A stretch of DNA of 64,000 nucleotides from Crocodylus rhombifer (GCA_038503035.1 JAVSML010025171.1:4606-68605), one strand, 5' to 3'; counted from the stretch's first letter, positions 28,001 through 37,260 are shown. Notes: generated from the sequence alone by a model not told the origin. A program made the numbers and translations.

Positions 28001-28970
28001 GCTAGCCCCCTGACTTCAGTTCTTTACAAAAGACCCTCTCCCTGCCAACTGTGATGGACGGGTGGTTTGGAGGCCTTTTGCTATCCTTTCATCAACCCAT
28101 CCATCTGTCCATGAAGCCACTGCTTGCTGGTAGGGATCAGTGGCCGTCTGGTTTCCAACGCAGTCAGTTAGGAGAAGCTGGGCCGCCTGAAGAAAACCGT
28201 GGGAAATCACAGAAGCTCTCAGCTGAACTGAGAGACATAATTCACTGCCTGCCATTAGCAGGGAGATTAACTGCACTTAGAAGTGCATTAGCCTGCTAGA
28301 GGAAAAGCCAGTGTTTAGCTGGCAGAGTTAGATATAGAAGGAAAGCAGGCAAGCAGGACTGATGGATAGATGGCTTGAAGATGAATATACCTCTAGAGAT
28401 AGTTAGAAATAATGGACTGGGCAAAGTTCACTACTGGGCAGAGGGACAAAGTTTGCTCATTGCCAGAGCCCTCTGCTCAGTTTTGTGGCTTGGGTGGGTG
28501 TCAATAAATGAACAGGGAGCAGGCGTTATGAGAAGATGGAGTGGGCAAGGGACGGCGGAGGCAAGAGGAGGAGGCCGGTAGAAGAGAACTGAGGTATGAA
28601 GAGTGAGAGCTGAAGGGTGGATGGAAGAACGGACAGAAGGGTGGTGGGGTCGGGAGGAAATGATAAGGAAGTGCAATAGGAGGCAGTGGCAACTACAGGG
28701 GAGGTTGTATGGAAGGCCAGAGCATCAGATAAGGACAATCCATTCATTCATCTTTGTCATTTTCCCTTGGGGGCAGCGAGGTCCCTGAAGGACAGGCCAG
28801 TGTCATCCCAGGGTCGACTGTCCCAGACAAGCCTGATCCATCCACCAAGTCCAACACAACCCCAGGAGGAAAGAGATGACTTTCCCATGCAGGAGAAAGA
28901 GACCCTGGAGTTTCAGCTCTCTGTGCCCGTGAGCCAGCAGACGGACGAGCAGGCAGCTCCGTTTCAGTGA
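1..28970 (+). CDS. QRICH2: QRICH2, 3' part of gene (16 exons, C-terminal 1004 residues)
   Basis: Glutamine-rich protein 2. In mammals it is needed for building the sperm flagellum, and its loss causes multiple flagellar abnormalities (known from the family). The joined exons are 1-1034, 1731-1825, 2714-2799, 4165-4279, 5412-5663, 8057-8179, 8560-8634, 9516-9680, 11383-11504, 14943-15008, 17032-17133, 18424-18636, 20978-21140, 22865-22952, 26950-27072 and 28777-28970. They stay in one frame from base 2 to TGA, and every border is GT-AG. Domain order is 14-residue repeats, a Ser/Ala/Pro-rich linker, a coiled-coil region of DUF4795 type (shared with C16orf96) containing CPAC and CISCDRP motifs, a CGGSHTITYPYRRY-type motif, and a polar tail. 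The N-terminal part and promoter lie left of the window. The gene was recognised from DUF4795 features such as QLSNLYTALKEQV and EELLNRIQSTI. C16orf96 is the only serious alternative; the synteny with UBALD2 favours QRICH2. Confidence 0.93.
59..562 (+). repeat. Coding minisatellite, twelve 42-bp units in QRICH2
   Basis: Twelve tandem in-frame units of 14 codons follow the pattern xSxPGTQVTPPGAW. The core G/E-T-Q-V and the Pro after it are nearly invariant, and the last two positions alternate AW, AG, AE or AL. Units differ by several substitutions but keep a constant length with no frameshift. This implies selection on the protein or ongoing homogenisation. The long antisense reading frames here are by-products of the repeat period being a multiple of three. 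Confidence 0.9.
1731..1825 (+). CDS. QRICH2: QRICH2 exon B
   Basis: The acceptor is ggcataaag| and the donor aag|gttagt. The 95 bases take up phase 1 and end at phase 0. The peptide reads ARKNVPSLPAAVLDQLSSLK then DMAEDMTSTKEK, which continues the DUF4795 helical region from exon A. Confidence 0.87.
1935..2105 (+). mobile_element. MIR-like ancient SINE
   Basis: It has the decayed core gactctggcatgagtcttgg and ttgggtgagtcacttcattc, followed by a tail reading agggcagaaactcatact and atgcctaccacaatgg. That tail recurs at 40.8, 45.6 and 63.7 kb. Confidence 0.5.
2714..2799 (+). CDS. QRICH2: QRICH2 exon C
   Basis: The acceptor is atctgcag| and the donor ctcag|gtaaaa. Entry is at phase 0 and exit at phase 2 over 86 bases. 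The peptide NVLEGAEVAGAGQSAEESGQ then INLQVAKLR is a less conserved spacer rich in Ala, Gly and Glu that returns to helix at the end. Confidence 0.83.
4165..4279 (+). CDS. QRICH2: QRICH2 exon D (coiled coil)
   Basis: The acceptor is gtggtccag| and the donor caggaccag|gtcagg, over 115 bases, phase 2 to 0. The peptide contains STVKNIEKELRKLREKQDQG, a heptad-patterned, highly charged coiled coil, followed by KAKLEQSVTDTALCLQDQ. Confidence 0.88.
5412..5663 (+). CDS. QRICH2: QRICH2 exon E (CPAC motif)
   Basis: The acceptor is gcctacag| and the donor gagccag|gtaagg, over 252 bases (84 codons, phase 0 at both ends). It starts LDKLRSVIEGMMASS, then a Ser/Met/Pro-rich loop, then HASCPACSIDVSEQVSHLFK and a basic stretch (MKRRTQGKASKRPQLKS). 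The CPAC pair at 5523-5534 is the first of two CxxC motifs in the domain. An internal CAGGTTAG is not used, because the DUF4795 similarity runs through it. Confidence 0.9.
6312..6470 (-). mobile_element. CR1-type LINE remnant
   Basis: In the intron between exons E and F, an antisense copy begins acagagttggaagggacctc, then cctgtccaatcccctgcatt and the cctgtccctaagttgtccc block. Only the 3' end is present. Confidence 0.7.
8057..8179 (+). CDS. QRICH2: QRICH2 exon F (DUF4795 core)
   Basis: The acceptor is tttgaaccag| and the donor attgat|gtgagt, giving 41 codons with phase 0 at both ends. The peptide DEELLNRIQSTIINVQEDCE then KLNTITGNLIEEHRQKQKDI is a long amphipathic helix and among the most recognisable parts of the family. 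Confidence 0.93.
8560..8634 (+). CDS. QRICH2: QRICH2 exon G (coiled coil)
   Basis: The acceptor is accttatag| and the donor gatgtg|gtaagg. It has 25 codons and is phase 0 at both ends. The peptide VLFQSLEKLEKEKADKEHLE then MEIDV continues the exon F helix. Confidence 0.9.
8755..8930 (+). mobile_element. MIR-like ancient SINE
   Basis: In the intron after exon G: catgggcaggtctcttgaga, then aaatggggctaatgacactt, then ccagataaagggtgagatgt. The order matches the MIR core and 3' part. Confidence 0.5.
8991..9004 (+). repeat. (TG)n microsatellite
   Basis: A pure run of TG dinucleotides in the intron after exon G. Confidence 0.8.
9516..9680 (+). CDS. QRICH2: QRICH2 exon H (DUF4795 core)
   Basis: The acceptor is tttctcccttgccag| and the donor tccaag|gtaaga, giving 55 codons with phase 0 at both ends. 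Peptide elements include KADKISLASKVSRSQFDATL, EQLNKMIQDLLNKM and GHEQDWHKVLDKLVVEMDSK. They are typical of this domain in QRICH2. Confidence 0.93.
11173..11274 (+). repeat. 102-bp direct duplication, copy 1
   Basis: Starts gttgtacattgtgtgctcag and ends ctcctgttccca. It matches 11824-11925 with two mismatches in 102 bases. It lies about 110 bases before the acceptor of exon I. Confidence 0.92.
11383..11504 (+). CDS. QRICH2: QRICH2 exon I
   Basis: The acceptor is ccttgccttgcag| and the donor aggaa|gtaagt, over 122 bases, phase 0 to 2. The peptide LDRLELDPFREQLEERWKAI then RKQLKEKSPQYEADEAAGIR precedes the Cys-containing segment. A 102-bp direct duplication lies on either side of this exon. 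Its length is not a multiple of three, so losing it would break the frame. Confidence 0.93.
11824..11925 (+). repeat. 102-bp direct duplication, copy 2
   Basis: Differs from copy 1 only at cct(c/t)aag and acc(c/g)tcc. It lies about 320 bases after the donor of exon I, so exon I sits between the copies. Confidence 0.92.
14237..14355 (+). mobile_element. MIR-like ancient SINE
   Basis: Contains gccactgatctgctgtgtg, then gatcgtaggcaagtcacttt and a later gatgaaaggagaataatgat, the recognisable MIR core. Confidence 0.65.
14513..14735 (-). mobile_element. CR1-type LINE remnant
   Basis: Antisense remnant in the intron before exon J: agaaatcatggaaggggccg, gtctcgtccaaccccttgct, and a later gacagcccttcctaagctcc stretch. 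Heavily diverged. Confidence 0.55.
14943..15008 (+). CDS. QRICH2: QRICH2 exon J (CISCDRP motif)
   Basis: The acceptor is cacctctgcag| and the donor ctggccc|gtaagt, over 66 bases, phase 2 to 2. The peptide is KRLLAHFHCISCDRPLDMVV followed by PGP. The CISCDRP motif with neighbouring His residues is a hallmark of DUF4795 and could bind a metal, though no metal role is established to my knowledge. Confidence 0.93.
15493..15857. mobile_element. Palindromic MITE-like element
   Basis: The ends are inverted repeats: GCATGTCTACACATGCA at 15493, and the reverse complement of the right end reads GCACATCTACACATGCA. A second nested palindrome surrounds about 15711-15717 (gagtaaatttgctaccta against taggtaacaaatttactc). 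Related gtgcagtaac and tctacac words recur throughout. No coding capacity was seen. It lies in the intron between exons J and K. Confidence 0.7.
15930..16035 (+). mobile_element. MIR-like ancient SINE
   Basis: Contains cctagttctgccactgaccc, then ctgggccagtcacttgacct and ctccatg, followed by gaagaggataat. Confidence 0.6.
17032..17133 (+). CDS. QRICH2: QRICH2 exon K
   Basis: The acceptor is ggctccaccag| and the donor tgccgcag|gtatag, over 102 bases, phase 2 to 2. The peptide TITRIPSVPMLPTHRSVRPY then TVYELEQVRQQCRR contains the conserved HRS-RPYT-ELEQ-R pattern of the region following the Cys motif. Confidence 0.92.
18424..18636 (+). CDS. QRICH2: QRICH2 exon L
   Basis: A strong pyrimidine tract precedes the acceptor (cccccag|). 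The donor is ccaacg|gtagga. The exon has 213 bases, phase 2 to 2. The peptide contains SLRLGAVLSPHADGLLLEKS, GLHSVHSKMLMDIEKVQTHY and MIRELLQSQCHSLGHYHQR. A helical stretch near the end is rich in Gln, Ser and Cys. Confidence 0.85.
20978..21140 (+). CDS. QRICH2: QRICH2 exon M (CGGSHT motif)
   Basis: The acceptor is ccttcctacag| and the donor gatgaag|gtaaca, over 163 bases, phase 2 to 0. The peptide DKMAEMECGYLSVPRHCGGS then HTITYPYRRYTRLQQIAHCV carries the family's CGG-HT-TYP-RRY-RLQ signature. Confidence 0.93.
22865..22952 (+). CDS. QRICH2: QRICH2 exon N
   Basis: The acceptor is tcctccacag| and the donor aagaatg|gtaagg, over 88 bases, phase 0 to 1. The peptide HGEVDILGLDGHIYKGRMET then KLPSISGKN contains the DILGLDGHIYKGR motif of the QRICH2 C-terminus. 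A second GTAAGG-like site eight bases on is not used in this model. Confidence 0.92.
23226..25215 (-). mobile_element. CR1 LINE fragment with reverse transcriptase remnants
   Basis: This is an antisense insertion in the QRICH2 intron between exons N and O. Read on the - strand, it shows reverse-transcriptase pieces in several frames: GPDALHPRVLRELAWVITGP, VFLDFRKAFDTVSHPILSKK, GVPQGSVLGPTLFNFFISDL, a FTDDTK box (usually FADDTK) and [20 protein letters not shown]. Stops and frameshifts separate the frames. The 3' end at about 23226 carries the CR1-type tail (tccgaccctacatctatgaatc on the - strand). The copy is 5'-truncated and inactive. Confidence 0.9.
25232..25375 (-). mobile_element. MIR-like ancient SINE, antisense
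   Basis: The + strand reads cccattgtacagatggaaac, then gggacttgcccagttgcaca, the reverse complement of the MIR core. It adjoins the 5' side of the intronic CR1. Confidence 0.65.
26305..26430 (+). mobile_element. MIR-like ancient SINE
   Basis: Contains cccaagtcctgtttctgtct, ctgccacaggctcccatg and cacatctgcaaactgggcat. Decayed. Confidence 0.5.
26950..27072 (+). CDS. QRICH2: QRICH2 exon O
   Basis: The acceptor is tttcccaccag| and the donor aacacag|gtatgc, over 123 bases, phase 1 to 1. The peptide GPLKTKSKLSQSSFQKQSTV then TDMDSFPARPQSAKLSSLSN is Ser/Lys-rich and predicted disordered. It was placed by splice signals and frame compatibility with its neighbours. Confidence 0.82.
28777..28970 (+). 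CDS. QRICH2: QRICH2 terminal exon with stop codon
   Basis: The acceptor is ccttgggggcag|. Entry at phase 1 gives a frame that ends with TGA at 28968-28970. The peptide is disordered, rich in Ser, Gln and Pro (RSLKDRPVSSQGRLSQTSLI) and ends in SQQTDEQAAPFQ. A canonical AATAAA follows 43 bases after the stop. Confidence 0.87.
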
Positions 28971-29035
28971 TGGTGGTGGCAAACAAGCGGCTCTCACTGG
29001 CGGAAACGGGGCAATAAAGCAGGAGCAGAACAGAG
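28971..29035 (+). other. QRICH2: QRICH2 3' UTR (short)
   Basis: This is the sequence between the stop and the expected cleavage point about 15-20 bases past AATAAA. It is only some 65 bases long. The right end is inferred, not seen. Confidence 0.6.
29013..29018 (+). terminator. QRICH2 polyadenylation signal AATAAA
   Basis: Canonical AATAAA, followed about 25 bases later by a GT-rich stretch (gctgtgtgcatgtgtc, from 29041). This is the usual layout of a cleavage and polyadenylation site. Confidence 0.75.
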
Positions 29036-32000
29036 GGGAGGCTGTGTGCATGTGTCGCTGCTGTAGGAACAGGGAGTTTTTTGTGCAGGCCCTTCCACAC
29101 AGCAACACTGTTTCCGGGGGGGTGGGCAGGCCCTGGCTTGCATAGAAACAGCCCTTCCCAGGGCCTTGCAAGGCTTTCTCCCTTGGTAGCTTTTTTCCAG
29201 GAGATGGGGGCAAATATCAGCTTCCCTGGGTGAACTGGTTAGATACCAGCATGTAAGCCTCAGCCTCCCCTCAGGGATGCCTCAGCCAAATGATGGCAAG
29301 ATTAGTGGCGTGATTGAATGACAGGTGCCAGAGCAAGGGCAGGGTCCTGCTACAAGGCCTGGGGTTGTCTCATCCTGAGTGAAACAAGAGGCTGGGTGGC
29401 ACTGCGGACCATTGCAGACTGGGATATATGGTCTTCACTGGCTGCACCTTTGTACTAAAGAGCAGGGGAGGATGCAGCCTTCTTTGCTTCATCCCCCTTG
29501 GGGGTAGCCCTCTGGCTGCTGGGTAGATGTCCCATTCTGCCACCTTGTGGATACCCCTTGAGTACTCTGGCACACAGGTGGTGACGCTTGCAGGATCATC
29601 TCCCTACCAGTCTGATTGAGGTTTGTGGAGCAGAAAGGCTCCAAGGGAGAGACTGTGTATTATGCTGCTGCTCTTCCATGCATTTTCCATTCCCCAGCTC
29701 TTCCACAGAGTGTTTGATCCTAAACATCTTGATTGTCTACATCTCTCCCTGGCTCTAGTTCCAATTGCTGCTAGAGCTTATGCACATCCACATACTTGTG
29801 GCAGCCCCTCCCATCAGCAGCTGCACTGAAGGAGAGCCACATGCACACCAGGAAGGAGCCCCTGCTGAAGGGACCATGGCAGCTAGCAGAAGGTGTGGGT
29901 TTGTCACCATGCATCTTCTGCCAGATGTGGGATGGCAGCAGAAACCTTTTCACTTGGCAGAGGCAGTGTCATGCTACCAGCAGAATGCAGGCTCCTGCCC
30001 CCATAGAGGAGCCTGAGTGTGGACTCGCTAGCAGATTTGCCAGGTGAACATTGCAGCATAGTCTAGACTTGAGGTGGCTTCTTGACTGGAGCTGATGGGA
30101 GAGCCTTCATCAATATGATGTGCTCTAGTCAGTGGGTCACAGGCTTTGGTCCTTGCTTTATCTAGAGGAGAGCCACGTCTGGGCTCCCAGAGTCTTCAGA
30201 AAAAAAAAATATTTGCCCTAGGTCCTCTGTGGGCAGAACATCCAGAGTGCAGGAGAAGCCCAGTCATTCATGCTCAAGGAAGGGCCCAAGCAGGCAGTAA
30301 CAGCTCTCCAGTGCATCTCAGTTCAAAGTCTGTGCTCAGTTGCTTTTCTGCAAGTCCAGGGGAACCTCTAGAGTTGCACTGGTGCGAAGAATAGCAGATC
30401 CCGGCTGATTGCATTTAGAAAGTGGAGTCTCCAGTGCTACACAGGCTACAGGGCACAAGCACTGAGTAAAGGCTCTTCACTGGGTTAGTAATTACATCCG
30501 GTTGGCTCAATAGATGCCCTAAAGCTACACCATACTCGAGTTCCCAGTGGCATTTTGTCATTATGCCTGGCTATTCTCATCTGTGATTTACAGCAGAAAT
30601 TCCAGATTATTTCATGTCTGGTGTGTAAGATGAGCCAGTGCCTGGCACCAGCTGTGGCAATAACCTGCCAACCCATGATACACACCCAGGACATGGCTAG
30701 CATTTGCTCTTGGGACTTCTATCTAGCTTGCCAGCCTGAGGCACTTGTTCTGTCGCTCGCCCACTCCCTGGTGCTTATCCTACAAAACCTGCTGCTCCAG
30801 ACTACTGCTTCTGGCTAGGGGTATCCCTGTGCTTCCAGCAAATGTTTATGGCTTGAGTATACATTGCTAGGCTAGCTTTATCTCTCAGCTAAGGTAGCAA
30901 TAGCTGTGAAGGCACTGCAGGACTGGTCAGCTGTTGGCATGAGGACCCACGGTGGTAAGCGGGGCCTGTATAGCCCAGGCTGGAGCCCTTGTAGTGTGAC
31001 CTCACTTCTGTTGGACACGTTAGCTCTGGTGCAAGCACACCTGCTATGTATATCTTCAATGTACATGGAGGAGGACAGACCCTACAGCCTACATGAAAGC
31101 CCTGCCTTCTCATGTCCCTTGGATGATTCGCAGGAGGGAGGAGATTAAAGCCTAAAGCATTGTTTACCTGACCCACCTTCCTCTGGCTTGTCAAAGCAAT
31201 GTGACTGGTTAGTCATCTGAAACATGTCAGAGGCTGTGGATTTATTCACTCTAAGGGCTTTTTATGGGGCCTGACTAGTCCCTGCAGTGCAGCCGTGGTA
31301 AATTTATCCCTATTGATTTGTCCATAATAACTTGCCAACATGTTATTGTCCATAGATGGGGGAGAAACATGAGCTTTTCTGCTGTGACGTGCTACCATAG
31401 ATTTATCCCAAGTTACCCTCTGTCTGGCTTCATTGTTTACAGGCTCTCTCACATTTCATTTTGAGTAGCATACCTACTTTTTAAGCTGCAGAGTATCTGC
31501 CCAAAGCGCCTCCTTTTTGCCTGTTTCTAATGATAAAGCTTCTTAGCCCAAGTGGAGAAGGATTGCTTTTAGATTGGCTGTCAATCACTGGAACTTGCAA
31601 ACAGAGACAGCCGATCAGTCACTTACCCAAATAACTGTAGCCAACCACCAAATACAGTGATCCCATCCAGTGTTTTGCTATTGGCTTTGACAGAATTGGG
31701 AAATAGGTCACAATCTCTATTTAACTGCATCATGCGCCACCAAAAAGTGAGGGCTTGCATTTCCTCTTACTAGCCAGGTGCGATTGGACCTCAGAGATGC
31801 AAAGTCAGCATTTCTCTCATGCTTCTCCAGTCAAACCCAACACCTTGCCCTGCTTATCAGGCTGCAGGTTCTGCAATCCTGGCGTTGTACACGTTCTGTC
31901 TGCAAGGAAACCGGAGGGAGACGGCACAAATGCTGTAGATCCTGCAGCAGAGGTTGCCAGCTAGTTCACCCTTGTTCTCACCCTCATTTGGTAGCTGGCA

Positions 32001-35000
32001 TTTCCCATGCAAAACCCATTTGCTTCAGAAAGCATCATACAGAAGGAAAAACCTTGAAGCTCAGTTTGTGTTGAGGAGAGTGAATACAATATTACTTCCA
32101 TGGGGTTTGGTTTAAAGCCACACATATCCAGAAGCAGGGATTTCCTAGGGCGGTAGCTCTTATTGGACCAGCTGTGTAGTTGCGATAGGGTTAGACAAGC
32201 TTTCCAAGGCAAGGCCGTCTTTGTCAGGTCTGATCAGAATTTCAGGGAAACGCTCTTGAGCAGAAGGGATATTTGCTTGCGTTTCGGACGTACACCTGCA
32301 TTGGGGATCTATTTACACAGGCTCAACCTGAGTCATGTGCCAAGCTCCATTTGACATCATGGTAATGCCATAGAAATGAACAGTGGTGACACTATGATGA
32401 ATCAAGTCTGCTGCTTGTCATGTACCGGGGTGATGGGTGTGAGCCCTGTGGCAATAGATCTCAGAGAACCCCTTGTTACTGGGGGTAACCTACTTACTGG
32501 GTAAAAGGCTTGGAGCTAATTGTATTTTCCAGATGAAAAATAAACGTTTGTGGGCCACTGACTGGCCTAGGAAAGGGAAAGCGCAGACACTGCTGGTCCT
32601 GGAGCTCCAGAACTCCCTGAAACCAAGGAGGGATGGGTTGGGTTTTCCTGATGGGACCCAAAATAAAAGTCAGTGGGTTCTTAAATCTGTTATCTCTTAC
32701 AAAATCCCAGCCTGTGTCCCTCCAAAGATTTGAGAGGAGGAGGAGCGGGTTCCCCAAAACGTTTCATCAAGCTCTGAGCAACTACACCAGCTTGCTAGGC
32801 TCCTACCTGGGCTCTCCCAGATCCCCACTTGCCCCTGTGTAGTGAGCTGCTCTTACGTTATCCTCCGGAGGACCCCTTGAAACCCCAGGCAGAACGCACT
32901 CAGCTTGCCTGAGACGCGCCTCAGGGGCCAGTGCTGAGACTCAAGGCGAGGAGCCTGGAGAACCAGTCATGAAAGCCTTAAGTCCCAGAGCTGAGGCCAA
33001 ACCCAAGGGCTGGGAAATACTGAGCCCAATCGAGTGTTATGCTGCAGCCTGCCTGAGAGCAGTACTTTCCCAAGCACAGGGAGATGTGCCCCAGGTACTG
33101 GAAGGGCCGGTCAAACAGCCTTGCTATAATCCAGTCAGGCAAGGAAAGCACTTCAGAGCAGATTGTTCCTATAGGGGCTGGATGTGCTGTTAGCAGCTAG
33201 AAGGCTACAGAGACTTGGGACTGTTTTCCCTTTCCCAAAGCTGCTGTTAGAAGTGAATTTGCAAACCACTGGCATCAGAGACGCCCTGTGCTCCAGAAAT
33301 CACATGTGAAAATGCGTGTTTTCCTCTGATGTTTTCAAAGCAGTTCTGCTGGCAAATGAGACAGCTGGAATGGTCCAGCCGCCCTCATTTGAGAGCTCCC
33401 TGCTGAAATGCTACCCAGCCGTTTCCCCCTTCACCTGCACTGCTGCTCCTAGGAGCCCGGGGAGTGCATGGTCCGAGCCACTGAGTTAGGAGGACCAATT
33501 CCAAAGCTCAAAAGGAGGCTGGGACCCAAACACCCAAGCAGACCTGGGAAACCCAGGGAAGCCATCCACAGCCAAACCTGGGTCCAGGTGCATCCCGGCT
33601 CTCAAGCGCGTTCTGAGCTTGGATAAATACCTGCGGGGGTCATGGGTCTGATTCATCCACTGCGTGAGCGACCTACATCTTCAGCTGCTAAAGCTCCGCC
33701 ATGTGAAGGACCGATGGAAACCATCTGCTTAGCTCCTCCCTACAGCTTCCAGCAGGATGCTCTGGTGCAGATGGAGAATTTCATGCGCTGCCCTTGCTAT
33801 GGCTACCCGGAGCATCTGTGATTAATGAACACACCGTTGGCTATGGGGAGCTTTGGATTTTCAGCAAAGCTGGCTTTTCAGCATTTCAGCCCAAATTCAG
33901 GCAAAAGGTCTGAATTTCAGCTGAGTTCTTTTTTCTTTTTTTTTCCGGCATCCCTGGGCCTGAGGCTCAGAATAGGCCGTGGGAAGTGAATCCAACGGAT
34001 ATGGGATGCATCTGACAGAAGTTATCAACCTGCACCAGCCTGAGAAGGTGAAGAAACAGCAATGAATGGTCCTGCATGTTGAAGCCATTCATCCCAGCAG
34101 CTGGTGTGGTGCTGATTGATTAACCTTTTCTTGCCTCTCCACCCCTTGCCAAATACCCTCACCTGCTTCCCTCCACACCCACTATCCAAAAGCAGAAACC
34201 CTGCTACTTTTGGAATAGAAGATGGGTTTTATCTCTTCCCTCCTCCTGACTGAACATCCTGGCCACCGGTAGGCCCCATGACATAAATAACGGTCGAGGA
34301 GTCAGCAGCTTTGTTGCAACATGGTTTCCTGTCTCCAGAAAAAGAAATGTGACCCCTGCTCCATTCTCTGGAGATTGTGTTTCTGGTTTCCCTGGCTGTT
34401 GATATTGCTTTGCATATCCTCCCTCTTGCCCTAATTTGCCTTTCCAAGGTCCCTTTGCCAGCTGGCTCCTCCCCGCTTCATTTCAACAGGGCTCTGGAGT
34501 GTGCTAAGGGCAATTGCAACACCCCAAGATAGGAACATGGAGTTACTAATGGTAAAGCATTGATGGGGAAACCACAGCTGCTCTGAGCAACACAATGGAG
34601 GAGCACGTGGCTTCGTCAACCTCTGCCATGGAGGACACAGCAAAAGAACAGAGCAAGAGCGAGAGGCAGCACCGAAGTGCTTCCCCTCTCCCACTGCTGC
34701 AAGACCGTACCTTCAGATGAGGCACGGAGCGAACTCGGCTTGCACGGACCCGCCTCCCTTGGCCTGAGGCTCAGCCCGCTGCCCAAGCACTCGTTGGTGT
34801 GGTTGCATGCTGCTATCCACAATTCCCCATGCAGCTCCAGCGCACCCGTGCCTGGCACTTCCTGCCCTCAGCTGCCACGTTCCTGCAGCTGCCTTCCACC
34901 CCAGTAACGGCTACCGCTCCCCTGTGAAGAGGAACACTAAAGTCATAAATGGGGCTCCAGGCTTCTCTGACATTTGAGGATCCTTTTCCCAACCTAGTGT

Positions 35001-35083
35001 ATCTTCATTTTAATGCATGTCCCCTGGAGTGGGGACTGCCTGTGGGTAGGACTTATACTGCTGTGACTGCAGATGGTATAGAC
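29036..35083. other. Intergenic DNA right of QRICH2
   Basis: No gene can be supported. Open frames here are short and on both strands. It contains the repeat remnant at 32141 and an unusually AT-rich, motif-rich block at 31200-31740. The remainder shows nothing I recognise. Confidence 0.6.
32141..32245 (-). mobile_element. Ancient interspersed repeat remnant
   Basis: The + strand reads agctcttattggaccagctg, then gttagacaagctttccaagg and ctttgtcaggtctgatcag. It resembles a widespread reptilian repeat ending in ttggtccaataaaag; the family name is uncertain. Confidence 0.4.
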
Positions 35084-35269
35084 CAGGGGTGGGCAAAATG
35101 CGACCTGGGGGCTGGATGCAGTGCGCCAGGCCGTTCCATCCGACCTCCAGGACCCCTAAAAAACTAGAAAATTAATATTTATCTGCCCCTGGCGGCCTGT
35201 CATGTGGCCCTCGATGGCTTGCCGTAGCACAGTAAGCGGCCCTCCGCCCAAAATAATTGCCCACCCTTG
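35084..35269. mobile_element. hAT-type nonautonomous element, copy 1
   Basis: The termini are CAGGGGTGGGCAA and TTGCCCACCCTTG (inverted repeats). It is flanked by GTATAGAC (35076-35083) and GTGTAGAC (35270-35277), an 8-bp duplication with one mismatch. The body includes ggccctcgatggcttgccg and is shared, in reverse, with copies at 36053 and 42851. Confidence 0.85.
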
Positions 35270-36052
35270 GTGTAGACAAACCCCAACTTAGCTTTGATGG
35301 AACTGGGCTACATCTCTGTTACAATTGCTGTGTAGACTGGGTTGTACAGCACTAGCAAGGCTGACTACTGGCTGGTTGTTTCTAGGCGTTACCATGATAT
35401 GCATCATCTGTTACCCTTTGTTCTGTAGTTTGATCCTCTGTGCGATTGCCAGCAGGAGGAGGAATTCGAGGGAATGGTTGCAACAACAATCACAGCAGCT
35501 CAGTGTCTCCCCTCCCCACTCTTCCCTGCTCATGGTTAGCCCTGCCCAGCCCTGAACACAACGGAGAGATCCCAAAGCTGGGTGCAATGCCGTCAGGACA
35601 CGGTATGAGGAAATGCTCCCCTCCCACTGCCTCTGCAAAACCAAATGAGACAGTGTCTGTTCCCGGAGCCAAAGCGCTGACTCTTCTGGAGGAAAGGTGA
35701 TTAGAGGAGCTCCATGCAGCCGCCTTTACGAACCCTGCTGACTGACTCTGTGTTGGGAAGGGACAGTTTGTTAAAATGGGGAATGCTGAGAGGGGCTCAT
35801 GTGTACAGGGTGTGCACGGGGGTGATACATGCTCGGTGGTATACTAGCAAGGGTGCGGAGCGATCATGGCTCATGTAATGTTTTGAGGGAGAAAAAGTTT
35901 AGAGGCATAAAAAGTAGTGGCTGTACAACATAAAGCACTAAACAGAGGTAACTGTCCAGTCCAGTGGCAAAATTGCCCCTGAAAGAATCAGGAGTAAAAT
36001 TTTCCTTGTGCAAGTTGCACGTCTATCTGTGCTTATCCCAAAGAAGCTAAAG

Positions 36053-36229
36053 CAGGGACAGGCAATTATTTTGGGCTTACTGAGTTTTGGCAAGCCATCG
36101 AGGGCCGCTTGACAGGCAGCCAGGGGCAGATAAATATTAATTTTCTAAATATTTTAGGGGCCCCACAGGCCAGATAGAAGGGCCTGGTGGACCACATCTG
36201 GCCCCCGGGCCGCATTTTGCCCACCCCTG
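36053..36229. mobile_element. hAT-type nonautonomous element, copy 2 (inverted relative to copy 1)
   Basis: Runs from CAGGGACAGGCAATTATTTT to CATTTTGCCCACCCCTG. It has an exact 8-bp target duplication AGCTAAAG at 36045-36052 and 36230-36237. The internal segments gcaagccatcgagggccgc and taaatattaattttctaa are shared with the other copies. Confidence 0.88.
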
Positions 36230-37260
36230 AGCTAAAGGCAAACAGGCTTCCACCTGCTCCCCCACATCTAGTGGTGAGACACAGTAATAGCTGCCTGCTG
36301 AGTGAGCTACCCAGGGATCTCCATTTGTCTGTCCACGACTGATCCTGGTGTAATTTATTTCAGTATATAAAAACAATGCTGTTTACACTGAACCGTGCGT
36401 TTGTCTGTCCATGTGGTAAAGTGTGTATCGTTATGTGGGTTGGTGTGAATTGAATGCATTTATTTGAGCTTGCAAAAATGCCTAGGTTGGTAAGCTTGCC
36501 TTAGCAGGGGAATGTATACAGTGTGGGAGTGAGCACGGGGTAAGGTGTGAGTAGGGTGGGGATGTGCGTTTACATGCTTGAGCAAGCGCCGGGTGTGTAT
36601 GCAGAGGTGAAGGAGGCATGAGAACGCACGAAAGGTGTTGTGTTTGTTGGTGGAGAGCATGGAAGGCCTCAACCTCCATGGCCTGGTGACACATCTCTGG
36701 CTCTCCTGGGAGAACAGTACGTTACTCTGAGAAGCCGCTGGCCCTCCTCCATCCAGCAGGCAGCTCAGAGCGGATACCAGCGGGGTTACTCATCCAAGGC
36801 CCAGACAAGCCGGACACAGCAAGTACAGAGCTCTTGGGGAAACCCACTATTGCATGAGCTGAAGTGAATGGAGCGGGGGAGAAAGTGACCACAGGGAAGG
36901 AATGAAATCCTCTGGCTGCAGAGCAGCTGCAGCGGGGCAGCTCAGATCCACCCTGGCTTCCTAAAGGCCACATCAGCCATACTCCCCGGGGTAGACCGGA
37001 CACCAGCTTGTTTGCTTGATAAGCCAAAGGAGGGGGCGGCCTCACCCCTTACACTGGGCAGCACCCACTGGCTACTGCTGGTCAATCTTTCAGATAAAAG
37101 TTTTCCCTCAAAAAACCAGGGCTTTATCAAAATGGATCGGATAAGAATGTGCCACGGCTGCGGGGAATGAATGGGCATTTTAGGAAAAAACATGAGGGGG
37201 GTTCTGTTTTCTTGAAATGTTTCATGGCCAAAACCCCATTTCTTAAGCACTTCTCCTGTG

